A program made the position numbers and the translations under genes. Positions 1 through 10,642 of a DNA stretch of 64,000 bases are shown here, in pieces (the stretch's first letter is position 1; each line of letters starts with the position of its first letter). The notes below the pieces were generated by a model, which saw nothing but the letters and a program-made list of their open reading frames with translations, made no database searches and was not told where the DNA came from. The stretch comes from Tamarix chinensis (Eukaryota > Streptophyta > Magnoliopsida > Caryophyllales > Tamaricaceae), in contig CM060174.1 in assembly GCA_030549775.1 (NCBI GenBank), forward strand, positions 52,578,707 through 52,642,706. The letters are read 5' to 3'.

Positions 1-1475
1 CAAGAGCTTCATAAAAGTCATAAATAAATTACTTAGATATAATCATGATGTTACAAAATCTTTGTGGAAATATTCACAGTAAAAATTGAGCATGAAGAAC
101 AATAAGCTCAGTCAAACTAAATGACTAGTACTTCAAACTAGTCAATCAGTTCATCGAGTTTCAAAGCTCAAATTTAAAGAACAAATTATTCAATCAGCTC
201 CTCTAGACTAGGAAATATAATAAAACCAACTATTTTCCAAAATCCAAACCAAGTTCAACAAAAACCATAAAAAACTTAAAAATACCTCCAAACTAAGATC
301 ATACACATTTATATCACAATCGTATGCATATATTAATGCATAATGAAGACCCAAAAAAATAGTGTATTATTGAGACCTTTGAAAAAGCACTAAAGAAATA
401 ATGAAAAAACCATTACAACTTATGATATAACCGAGGAAAGGATAATGTAATAAAGAGAAAAAAGAAGGGAGAAAAATTGAATTGCAAGACTCAAATGTGT
501 GTTGGTGGAACTTTTCTCAACAAAGAGGGTAGAAAGGATACTAGCAGCTATTGATAGTGGTATGGAAATGAAAAAGAGGGATGTTACTCAAGGGGAAGAA
601 AGGGAGGTGGTGATTGAGGGTGATAAGGTAGTTTTGGTGGTGGATGCTAAAGGAAATGGGGAGGTTTTGATGATGATGTTCATTGGTTGGGTGTGTTTTC
701 TATGATAATGACCAAAAACCATGGGGGAGGAAGGACAAGGGCATCTAGTGCAATAGACTCAAAAGAAATTGAGAGTGGAATTACGAGTTTTGTTTTTGTG
801 TTTGTTGCAATAGTGAAGAGGAGAAAGGAAAGAGGGAAAGGGTTTCATTTGCTACTATTCTTTGATAAAAATTAAGGGAGAAAAGGAAGTTGTTCGTTTA
901 TCAAATGTGCCTAATTTTAGAAGGCATACACACACATAAATATATGTTTGGTGTATTGGCAGAGAGGGAGTAGGGTGGTGAGGCACAATAGGGTAAGTTT
1001 TTCAACAAAACATATCAATTTAGGAGGTGGGAAGTAATAGTGTGATGATGGTTTTAGAGGGTAGGTCATGGAAGCATGTTATAGGGGATATGGTTAGGAA
1101 AGTGATTCATGTAGAAAGAAGAGAGATAAGAAGGAAAAAGAAACATAGCAGGAGGAAGGAAAAGGGAAAAGAAAAGAAGAAGGAGAACAAGAGAAAAAGG
1201 AAAAGGAAAAAGTAAAAAAATTAGGTTTGGGGTTAGGATTAGGACTATGTTAAAATAATTTATATTAGGGAATTAGGATAAAATTTCTCATCAACCCTCC
1301 AAGTTTAGGTTTAGGTTAAAAATGTTAATGACCCAAAATAAAGATTAATATTAGGTTAAGATTTAGGATTAAGGACTTAGGATAAGGTAGAAATATCAAT
1401 TTCTTAAGATTAGAATTAGGTTAAGAAAGTATTTACTTAGGATGAAGATTAGATAAAATTTAGAATATTATATCA
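1..1475 (-). mobile_element. Partial 3' LTR of gypsy element 1
   Basis: Read on the minus strand the LTR begins at 1,475 with TGATATAATATTC and continues with AATTTTATCTAATC, matching the starts of the LTRs at 11,731 and 47,370 (TGTAATGCCC / TGTAATACCC followed by a TTTTAGTTAAATCTAATC-like stretch). A long purine tract at about 1,110-1,215 is the polypyrimidine leader seen at the same place in the other copies (about 12,000 and 47,050-47,140). The end of the LTR lies outside the window. The short open frames at 499-1,215 are low-complexity and I do not regard them as genes. The exact start is approximate because the first bases are mutated. Confidence 0.55.
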
Positions 1476-1486
1476 TTACCCCTTAA
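1476..1486 (-). other. Probable polypurine tract of element 1
   Basis: Immediately upstream (minus strand) of the LTR start lies AAGGGGTAA, where a plus-strand priming polypurine tract is expected. It is short and degenerate. Confidence 0.35.
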
Positions 1487-1639
1487 AATAGATTTTGTCC
1501 CTTAAGTCAATGCGTCATGGTTGGGGAAGAAGTGAAACAGGATATAAGGAAAAGGTGATCTTGATGGTTAGTTCTACCTGAGTTGACACAACACTAGTAG
1601 GGACTACTCACTGAAAAGTGAGAGAAACCTAAACCTAAC

Positions 1640-2830
1640 GCACTTGTGCTAAAAAGATCAGGATGTGACTTAAACACGTCCTTTTAAGTCTCCCAGGTTA
1701 AATTTTCTACTCCATTATGACTCTAAAGAATCTTCATGAGTGAACTGATCTTATCTGGGTTCGGTGCACCGTTCTATCGAGAATATGTAAAGGTACATTC
1801 TCATAGGATAATAAACCTTTAAGCTTGATATCTTTAATTTTGGTTAAGTGGGATGAATCTACTACTTACTTCCATAGTTGAGAGATACGGAAGATGTTAT
1901 AAACTTGATCTTACTCTAGTGGAAGCACTAGGCAGTATTGAACCATGTTGATCTTATCAAGAATCACGTAAAGACCACTTTATTTCAAGATTAGCTTATC
2001 CTTCCACCTAAATCTATGCTCCTCCTTGATGGATGACCTAATAGAACCCTGTCCCTAAATTCACATCCATCACTACAGTGCCTCTAATCTACATAGGTCT
2101 TTTGTTGACTCTTGTATACTCTCATCTTATCTTGGATCAACTAAACTTAGTGAGTTGTATCCTTAATCATCTCTAGTCCAAGTACAGTAGTGTCGCTAAT
2201 GTAGCTCCAACACGGGTGTTTGACACTTGTATCCATACAGTTCCTCAAAGGGTTCTATCCCTATGCTAGCATGTTAACTTTGTTGTATGATAACTCAACC
2301 AAATGTAGATGATCCTCTAGAGTACCATAGAATTAGAAAACATAAGCCCATAACATATCCTCAAGTATTTGAATCATCCCGTCAGTCTTCCCATTTGTTG
2401 TATGTTAACTTTTGCTTAATTTCATGCTCATGGCCTTTTAAAATTTCCCCCAAAAGTGAAAAAGAAATATCAAATTATGATCAAAGATGATTTTGGTAGG
2501 TATACCATGCATTCTCATCACAAACCTCATATAAACATCGGCCAACTAATCCATACTTTAAGTCAACTTTATCTTCACAAACACTATTGACTTTGTCAAT
2601 CTGTCAATGACAACGCAGGTCATATGGAACCCATTGTGAGCCCTTGGTAACCCACTCACAAAATCTATCAAGATGGAGTCCCACTTCCACCCCAAATCAT
2701 GTAAATGATGGATGAATCTTATAGGCCTCTAGTGATGGATCTTGACCTTTTGATAGGATAAACATCTCAACACAAACTCTACCACCTCACATAGCATAAC
2801 TTATCCCCTCCTTGGTTGATTATATGGAGT
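1640..2830 (-). pseudogene. Gypsy integrase with chromodomain remnant (element 1)
   Basis: Decayed 3' part of a Ty3/gypsy pol gene. Reading the minus strand across frames: at about 2,750-2,830 the CLxCQxVK-like end of the HHCC zinc finger (seen as CLSYQKVK); at about 2,560-2,700 the catalytic core opening, WKWDSILIDFVSGLPR followed by CVVIDRLTKS, which holds the first catalytic Asp; at about 1,880-2,000 the C-terminal GPF-type module; at about 1,660-1,800 a chromodomain-like tail with HILDRTV and HNGVENLTWET. Family knowledge: integrase followed by a chromodomain marks chromoviruses, and the WKWxxIxxDFVxGLPR opening is typical of the Tekay/Del clade. Many stops and shifts make it non-functional. 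Confidence 0.7.
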
Positions 2831-4761
2831 ATAGTGATTGTCCTCTAATATTTGATGATTTCAATTGGAACAACTCTAAGATACACATCAATGACCATTT
2901 TAACGAGTACTACCAGCCTCATGAATCTGGGAACCCTCATCTCGACATTCATTTACCTTCTGTTAAATCCTCTTGAGCTTAATATCCCCCAATTGTCATA
3001 CTCGAATCTCATAAAAAAATAGTCAAAGTAATTGTCAAAGAACTCATCTAAACCTCTACATCACCATGTTGGATCAAATATATCCCAATCTCATAAGGCT
3101 CCTCAAGCAACTGATTAGCTATATTGTAAGAACTCAAAGATTGTGATATCTTCCTATTCAAGGAATATACAATGACATTTTCCTTACCCTTGTGGTAGGT
3201 TAAATTTACATCATAATCCCTCACCAACTCTAGCTATCTCCTCTACCTTATATTCAACTCATTCTAAGGAAATATATACTTAAGGCACTTATGGTCAGTG
3301 AAGAATCTATAATGTGTCCCACACAGATAGTGCCTCTAAAAATGTTTAGGGAGAAGGTGGCTATCATCAACTCATAATCATATGTTAGGTAGTTCTGCTT
3401 ATTATGCTTCAACTAATGGGAAGCATAAGCTACTATCTTACTATGCTGTATCGATACACAACCTTTTCCATGCTTCAAAACATCACTAGAGACCTGAAAC
3501 CCATCTAATTCCGATGGTAGATTCAAAATTAATTATGTGGTAAGACACTGCTTCAACTCTCAAAATGCTTCCTCATATGCATCATCCCACTAAATTCTTA
3601 TCATCTTATTTAAAAGGTTCATCAAGGGATGATATACTTTTGAGAACTAATGAATAAAATTTATGTAGTTCCTATCTAAACCTATGAAACTACAAACCTC
3701 AAAAATGCTAGTAGGTTCCTTCCACTTGGTTTATCTAAACCTACGAAACTACAAACCTTAGAAATGATAGTAGGTGCCTTCCACTTGGTGCTTGCTAAAA
3801 TCTTTGTTGGATCCATGATGAATCCTTTCACTAAAACCACATGAAAAAAATATGCAACCTCTAAAAACCAAGACTCACACATAAAGAGTATAACATACAA
3901 CTTATGTTCTCTAAGGAGTGACATAATCATTTGAAAATGCTGCTCATGCTCCTCTCCACTCTGTGAGTATACCAAAATATCATTTATGAAAATTACCACA
4001 AGCTAATTAAGGAATGAATAAAAAAATCATTGTCATCATGTCCATAAATATGGAAGGGAACATTAGTGAGCCTAAAAGGCATCACCATGTACTTATAGTT
4101 CCCGTACTATGCTCTAAAGGTTATCTTTATGATGTCTGTCTTAGCAATAAGTAGCTAATGATAAACTGTATCAAGTCGATCTTAGAGAATATACATGCAC
4201 ACTAAAGATGGTCAAATAAGTCGTTAATTCTCAAAAGCGAATAATAGTTATTCACTATCATCTTGTTATGACGCTAATAATTGATACATAGATGAAAACT
4301 CCCATCCTCCTTCACTAAGAGAACAAGTACTTTCTACAAAGAAACACTTTGGATGATATACCCTTAAGCTACTAGATCCTCCAAGTGAGTCTTAGAATCT
4401 CATGACTCTATCAGCTTCATCTGGTAAGGTACCTTAAAGACTAGCTTTACCCTGGTACTAGATTAATGGTGAAATCTATCTCACATAGCAAAGACATACC
4501 TGATATGTCCTCTAAAAATATATCAAGAAACTCCCTAGCAACTATAATATCCTCTAACACTTACACCTTCTTATTCATCTCTTGAACATCACATAGATAC
4601 ATGGGATAACCTCTCTACACCAAAGAATATAGCTATGAGAAAATACAAATTTTGTCGTAGGCCTATGCTTGCATCTCCTATATGAGACCCTAGAACCTTG
4701 AGGTCCTACAACACAACTCACTCTTTAGCATAATCTATCATGACTCGATATCTCCCTAACA
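2831..4761 (-). pseudogene. Gypsy RT and RNase H remnant (element 1)
   Basis: Middle of the same pol gene. The frame opening at 3,999 reads FINDILVYSQSGEEHEQHF, the RT active-site box in which the normal Asp-Asp is Asn-Asp, so the copy is catalytically dead. At about 4,265-4,330 a VLVLLVKEDGSFHLCINY stretch marks the RT N-terminal LCIDYRxLN motif. Below 3,680 follows the RNase H part, homologous base for base in places to 14,368-14,750 of element 2. Between 4,331 and 4,761 is the protease-to-RT linker. The gene is interrupted at 4,762-4,766 by solo LTR S1 and resumes at 8,933. Confidence 0.8.
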
Positions 4762-5269
4762 TATCCTGAAATACCCCAAAAACCCTAACTTAGGAATCTT
4801 GGTAAAATAGGGATTTAGTAGGAAAAATTCAAGAGAAATAAATTAACTCACTAAATAAGGGGGAAATTAATTAAGGGAAATAAGGAGGAAATAATAAATA
4901 AGCTATTTAGAAAATTTTGGACATTTTACTAATTAAAATAATAGTGGAGGAAAATTTCCCAAAATAGCCAAAATTAATCTAAGAATAGAATTAAATTATT
5001 ATCTAAATAATTTTTAATATTCAAGAAAATAAATATATATCTATTTAAATGTATAATAACCCAAAAACATTCTAAATAAATTGTGCAAAAATCCAAAACC
5101 CTAAAGAAACCCTTTTTCCCCATTTTCCTTTTTCTTTCCTCCCTTTTTCTTCTTTTTCTTCTCCCGCCGGGATTGGGCCTCGCCCGGCCCAACTCCTTCC
5201 TTCCTTCCTTCCCCTCCCGCGCGGCCCAGCGCCGTTCGGCCCCCTTCCCATAATCGCGACGTAGCGTTT

Positions 5270-5400
5270 CGCCCCTCAATTTGCCGAGACGCCGCGTTGC
5301 GCTAAGTAACGAAATGAACCTTGTCAGCCTACGACGCGACGCTGCGTGTTACCCCCGTAGCCTTCAATACGCCGCGTTTGACTTACGAATTTTATAACCG
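5270..5400 (+). promoter_or_regulatory. U3 repeats with ACGCCGCGTT-like motif
   Basis: Variants of GACGCCGCGTTG, CGACGCTGCGTG and ACGCCGCGTTTG are spaced about 40-55 bases apart upstream of the TATA box. S2 has CACCGCGTTTCAC and ACGCGTCGTTTGG in the same place. Repeated ACGNCGTTT-like motifs are common in plant LTR promoters, so an enhancer role is an inference. Confidence 0.4.
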
Positions 5401-5745
5401 TTGCCAAGCCAGCTGATTCCCCCTATTTTATTTTCCTCCTGGACCGCCGGTCCAGGAGTCGTCTTCCTCCTCCCTCCCGCACAGGTCTGCAACCTGCCGC
5501 CTGCCACCTACCGCCTGCCGCCTGCCGTCCGAACGTCCTCTCCCTGCCATCCCGTCCCTTTCTTCCCCAATTCGACCCAGCACTCCCTCACGCGTCCTGC
5601 TACCCCTTCCTTTTTCGAGAAAACGGCCGAACGTACCCTGCAAACCGTAGGGCACACGACACTGCCACCGCTGGCCGGCCACCTGTCGCGCCTGCCCCCG
5701 CGTGCCGCCCCTCTCCACTTCATCGTTTTCGCCTCCTTAATGGCC

Positions 5746-5753
5746 TATAAATA
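5746..5753 (+). promoter_or_regulatory. TATA box of S1 LTR
   Basis: TATAAATA inside GGCCTATAAATACCCCCTC, at the same relative place as the box in S2 (38,471). It is followed by a CT/CCG-rich leader, as expected of a plant LTR promoter. Confidence 0.7.
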
Positions 5754-6789
5754 CCCCCTCCCACACGGCCACAACAAGTCCCTCCCTCTGGACCTTGCTG
5801 AAACCCTGTCTTGCCGCCGCCAGAACAGACGCCGTTTCCGCCGCCCCCAGCCACCGCCGAGACCACCTCTACCCACCAAACTCCTCCTTGCGCCACCCCC
5901 CATGCAATCAAGCAACCCCCGCTGCCCTTCCTACCCCGCACGAGCCACCACGAACGTGCGAAGGTACCTGCCCGAAAAACGTCGCCGCCACCTTGCGCCA
6001 CCCTCTGCCGCCACCACCGCCGTAATCACCCCGCGTCCCACCTCCCAAAGTGACCAGCAGACCTCCCTCTACCTTTCCCTACCTTCAACTTTCCCTACCT
6101 CCCTCTCCTCCTTCCTCCCTCATCTCCCACCTCTCTCCACCACCCTCGGCCGCCGCCGTCGCTGCCGCGCGCCGCCGCCCCTTGCCACGCCACCACCCTC
6201 ACTCCACTCCCCTTCACCTGCTCTTTCTTTCCCCACCTCAAACTCCTCCTTTTCTCCTCCCATCTAACTGCCACCTCCATCTTTTCCCCTCTTCTCCTCC
6301 TCCACCGCCGCCGCCATCGCCGCCACGCGCCGCCGCCGGACCACCACCGACCCTAGGTGGTTCTCCACCCATCCAAACCCTAACCCTAAACTAAAATGAG
6401 GATTGATAGTAATTATAAGGGAAACTAATACTTAGCATTTTCCCCTTTTATAGGTAACCCCGACCAAAGCCCTAAGGAGTTAGAGGAGCGTGCTCCAAGC
6501 CCGGCGTTGCCTTAGGTAAGGACGAAGCTATGGCCTTGTGATATGTGTAATATTATGTGTTGATGAATGATGAGTATGCCATGTTGATGAATGATGAGTA
6601 TGCCATGTTGATGTGTATTATGCATGTGTTATGAGTAACCTATTTTGTGTAGCACAGCATGGATCACGAGGTATGTCGTATGTGCCTTATATTATACGTG
6701 TATGACATGTTTCATGTTGGATGTGGATGTAGATGATGTGACTTGATTTGGCCACTAGGACATGCATGTTAGGATAAAAGGTAATATGA

Positions 6790-7490
6790 GTTGGGAACCA
6801 TCATGGGGGTCTTGAAGTTTGTATGGTGGGATTAGGGTTTGTATGGTGGCATAACTATTCGTATGGTGGTACTAATGATTCATAGTGGTATTAACGGCTT
6901 ATGGTGGTATTCGGGTTCGTATGGTGGTATTGTGATTTTATGGAGGTATTAATGTTGTATGGTGGTATTTGTGATTTTATGGAGGTATTAATGTTGTATG
7001 ATGTTATTTGTGATTTTATGGAGGTATTAATGTTGTATGGTGGTATTAGGGTTTGTATGGCGGTATTAGGGTTTGCATGGTGGTATTAGGGTTTGTATGG
7101 TGGTATTAATATTCATATGGCGGTATTAACGATTGCATAGTGGTATTAATGACTTATGGTGGTATTAGGGTGTACATGGTGGTGTTATGGATTGTATGGG
7201 GGTATTAATATTCGTATGGCGGTATTAACGATTGTATAGTGGTATTAATGACTTATGGTGGTATTAGGGTTTACATGGCGGTGTTATGGATTGTATGGTG
7301 GTATTAATATTCATATGGCGGTATTAACGATTGCATAGTGGTATTAATGACTTATGGTGGTATTAGGGTGTACATGGTGGTGTTATGGATTGTATGGTGG
7401 TATTAATATTTGTATGGCGGTATTAACGATTGTATAGTGGTATTAATGACTTATGGTGGTATTAATGTTAGTATGGCGGTATTAGGGTTT
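6790..7490 (+). repeat. Minisatellite with 99-bp higher-order unit
   Basis: Basic units of about 20 bases of the type GTATGGTGGTATTAGGGTTT. From 7,121 five variants form a higher-order block: CGGTATTAAC recurs at 7,121, 7,220, 7,319 and 7,418, exactly 99 bases apart. S2 has a related but different array (GTGTTAGGGTTTTGCATG units) at 40,560-40,870. Confidence 0.9.
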
Positions 7491-7859
7491 TGCATAGGAG
7501 TTAACGATCATATGGAATCAGGATTTGGAGTGATTAACTCTGGGGCGTTGTGATTAAGAAGGGATGGAGTAACTAATTGTGACTGTTGAGGATGATTAAG
7601 GTTTGGGATGGCTAAGTACGGTGGTTATGGTATAATAGGGATGAGAGAGGTTAACCACGGGTTGGTGTGGACAATTAGGTTGGTTATGACTACTTAGAGT
7701 CGTTTGGCGTTATCATGAGTATCATCGATTAAAGGGTAGTTATGAACGCGGACCTTTATTGGTTGTGTTGCGTAAAGCATAAAGAGAATGATTTATGTGT
7801 ATCCTTGGTGAAAACCTTTTGAATAAGATATGTTAAGACATTAACTACTTACAGAGAAA

Positions 7860-8210
7860 GATGTTGAGCCGGACCCAGACCGGTCCACCGGCAAATAATA
7901 GTGGCAGGGTATGTTACCCTCGTGACCGGTCCACCGGCTATAATAGTGGCAGGGCATGGCCCTCGTGACCGTTCCACCGGCTATAATAGTGGGGGACTCC
8001 ATGCTCAACAAACTAATCAGAACAATGATAAGACATGGGAAAGATACTAATACTTATAGTGGAATACCTTGTGAGTCGGGGCCAGACCGGTCCACCGGCA
8101 AATAATAGTGGCAGGGTATGTTACCCTCGTGACCGGTCCACCGGCTATAATAGTGGCAGGGCATGGCCCTCGTGACCGTTCCACCGGCTATAATAGTGGG
8201 GTTCCCGGAC
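7860..8210 (+). repeat. Hairpin-forming tandem repeats of S1
   Basis: Two blocks (about 7,860-8,000 and 8,075-8,205), each with three units built as a CCGGTCCACCGG palindrome, ATAATAGTGG, and a second short hairpin. The second hairpin is AGGGTA-TGT-TACCCT (7,906-7,920; 8,113-8,127) or AGGGC-ATG-GCCCT (7,951-7,963; 8,158-8,170). The matching array in S2 is at 40,930-41,285. Confidence 0.85.
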
Positions 8211-8389
8211 TCACACGGACTGATAAAGACGATGATGTGAATCGATTGTAATTATCAGAGACCTGATGATAAAGTTATCCGGTTTGTGACCTGTATTGTT
8301 TATCTGCGTTATTGCATGCTACCTAAGTAATTGTGCTATGTCTGCTTTATCATGAATCTTGGTGTGTGGGCCTTAGCGCGTCTGTTACC

Positions 8390-8475
8390 TTACTCAGTAC
8401 GTAGCGTACTGATCACCCGTTTCATGGGTGCTGCTCATTCCCACGAGCAGAGGACCCCTTTGACCTTGTGCAGGT
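8390..8475 (+). promoter_or_regulatory. Conserved paired-hairpin module of long LTRs
   Basis: Contains CAGTACG-TAG-CGTACTG (8,395-8,411), CTGCTC...GAGCAG (8,431-8,450) and ACCT-TGTGC-AGGT (8,463-8,475). The same elements in the same order occur in S2 (41,490-41,580), and recognisable versions on the minus strand in S3 (15,780-15,870) and element 1 LTR (11,029-11,115). The role is unknown: RNA processing, the R region/poly(A) site, or a splice acceptor (TTGTGCAG|GT) are possible. Confidence 0.6.
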
Positions 8476-8932
8476 AGGAGACCATGTCTTTGATGCCTAT
8501 GATACCTACGAGGTATCGGGTGGGGCAGAGCGTTGAGCCTAACCTGACTTGGGGACCGAGAGCGAGTTGGCCGGACTCCATTGCTATCTTCGGGTTTCGT
8601 ATTCTCTTTATTTAACCGTATTATGAACTACGCTTTATGTTTTGAGAAAGCGCACTTTTAAGTTGTAATCCTAAACCGTATTCTAAGTGACGTTTGACTT
8701 ATGTTTCGTTAATGATTTATGTTAAGTACTGAACCATGTTTTAATGTTTCAAATCTGAGGTTGTTTAGTTTTAGCCTTAGCACTTAGTACTGGAACGGTA
8801 GAGGTGTACCGGTCCGATACTAAGTGTGGCGGTAATACCCCCAAGTTTATGGTTTTAATTCCTTCGCTTCCGCTAAACTTTTCGATTTTTAACGAAATTT
8901 TTCAGTAGGAAATTTGGGGGTGTTACATATCC

Positions 8933-10385
8933 ATCCCAAGGAAAACATCAAATTCATTCATGTTCATCATAATCAAGTCTACTAGGAAGTCAACCAAATC
9001 TATCTCTAAACCTATGTTTGAGTAGAGACTAGTGTAATCCAATCTATCCTTAGAAGGCAACATCATGGATATAGATACACTAGCATATATAGACAAAGAA
9101 ACTCTAATAATAAAATTATTCTATAAGAATGATAAAGACACTTATGAATCAAATAACACATATGCAAGTAATGAAAGGATGAAAAATTTATAAGTGACCA
9201 CATATAGTTGTTCATTAGCCTAAGCCTGGCTTATAACATTCAGGCGCTCACATGACTATCCTCTCTTTTATCCCGCATGATACCCTTCAGTACCATGAGC
9301 CTATCCTCCTTTTTGTGGGAAAGGGCAAGACCCTTGTGGCCTCTCCTTAGCCTCCCAAAGCTATACACTAACTAAGGCTGGTGCCCACTATTTAAATTTC
9401 TAGGATAGGTAAGCCCGTTGTTGTAGTACTAACGGTCCCCTATACTAAAACTTACCAGCCTATGGTTGGAAGTTACCCTTTTATTGCTAAAACAAAAAAA
9501 GATTGATGGTCTATCCTGCTATAAAGGTAGCAACTAAAATATCCACCCTCACAACATTATAACTAATGATCTTTGCCACACTATCGACAGATAAAGCCTC
9601 TCAACATATCTTGGTATATGATAAGACTGGTCGACTAACTCCTTTACTAAAACTCTAGAGTTACGCCTTGCCAAAATTGGATCCTTCCTCTAGAACCCTA
9701 TGTATTTGGCTTCCTCTTATGTAGAGTGGAAGCTTTCTCCCACACCATGGTAGAAAAAACACATGCTCGCTCATTCAATATAGCTAGGTCCTAGGAAGCT
9801 AGGGCACCCTTCATCCTTTAGATGCTAAAATGATGCCTTTGCTCAAACTGATACACCATCATCAACTCACTGACTAACATACCTAACACAAACATTAGTA
9901 TCTCTATGTAACATGTATGATTCTATTATACCATCATTCTCCCTAGGTTAATTGTATGAACTCTTAAAGATTATCATTGTTAAGGATCCCTAGAAAAAAT
10001 TCCATGTGGATTGTTGTGTTCAAGTCCTTATAAGACATTGAAAGTCTTCCCTATGCATGATGACCAACTACCAAGTTCTTGTGACTCCTTAAAGAAAGAA
10101 AGCTACTATGATAACCTTTTGATCATGTGGATAATCAATTGCCTTGTATGTCTTGTCCATATCTTGAATCCATTCCTCTAGGATGACTATATTCTTTTCT
10201 CTAGAATAGATTGGCAAGTGATTTTATTTTACCCACCTAAGCCGGTCCTCTCTAATACCCTCCTATAGGTAATGTAGAGGTGGTGGTGATGGGTGTGGTT
10301 GAGGTGAAGGTGGTGGATGCTTAACAAATTCGATGAAGGTCTTAAAAGCTTCCTCTAAATGACCAACGTGATAATTAAGGGCCAT
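8933..10385 (-). pseudogene. Gypsy gag and protease remnant (element 1)
   Basis: Resumes the element cut by S1. The gag start is the ATG at 10,385-10,383 (reads MALNYHVGHLEEAFKTF), equivalent to MALNDHISHLEETFEAF of element 2 at 21,702. About 10,130-10,230 reads WIQDMDKTYKAIDYPHDQKV, a capsid motif typical of Tekay-like gag (WxxxxxxxFxxxxCPxxxKV). A badly decayed zinc-knuckle region is near 9,220-9,260, then the protease towards 8,933; S1 sits just after the protease MDWL-like motif. Numerous stops and frameshifts; no active product expected. Confidence 0.7.
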
Positions 10386-10621
10386 AGTGAGCTAGTTGGA
10401 AGATAGAAAAAATGTTAGGACAAATATTCCTAGCTTAGTAACAGAGAATACACATAAGTACATTCAAGGACCACCTAGGCTACCCATTATGGATTCCTCA
10501 CAAGTTAATCTAGGATTTTTAAAGATTTGAGTTTTCTTATAATATGAAATAAACAGATAAAATCAGATAAGGGATTATTTGAAAACTCTTTTTTTTTTTA
10601 AAAAAAAACATAGTAATAAAA

Positions 10622-10642
10622 ACTAAAGCTCTAATATTAACT
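10622..10642 (-). other. Primer-binding site of element 1 (degenerate)
   Basis: Next to the LTR end, the minus strand reads AAGTTAATATTAGAGCTTTAG, a decayed match to the initiator-Met tRNA complement (TGGTATCAGAGC...). Supports minus orientation of the element. Confidence 0.5.

Larger units (their letters stand above)
4767..8927 (+). mobile_element. Solo LTR S1 (4.16 kb, long-LTR gypsy family)
   Basis: The element starts TGAAATACCCC, ends GGGGGTGTTACA, and is flanked by perfect 5-bp duplications TATCC at 4,762-4,766 and 8,928-8,932. No coding region lies between, so it is a solo LTR or a single unusually long LTR unit. Order of parts: AT-rich U3; GC- and CpG-rich, pyrimidine-rich block 5,160-6,370 with a TATA box; a conserved TAGGTAACCCCGACC-like block near 6,460; minisatellite 6,790-7,490; hairpin repeats 7,860-8,210; paired hairpin module 8,390-8,475; terminal block with TTAGCCTTAGCACTTAGTA. 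The same order occurs in S2 (37,356-42,016). The empty site is visible at about 20,535 in element 2 (TTCCCAACATATCCATCC). Retained CpGs suggest it is the youngest of the long LTRs here. Confidence 0.92.

Noticed and set aside
499..1215. Three short plus-strand open frames with lysine-rich products
   Set aside because: They lie in an LTR (minus) and come from a purine tract; no homologous frame in other copies.
5401..6267. 288-residue proline/serine-rich open frame and overlapping frames in S1
   Set aside because: It lies in the CCG-rich transcribed leader of an LTR; all six frames are long here because of base composition, and S2 does not keep any of them.
6370..6395. CCCTAACCCTAAAC telomere-like repeats
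   Set aside because: Only two to three units inside a conserved LTR block; similar short runs occur near 12,960-13,090. Not a telomere array.
6790..7490. CRISPR-like regular repeats
   Set aside because: Units are contiguous without unique spacers, and the DNA is a plant LTR minisatellite.
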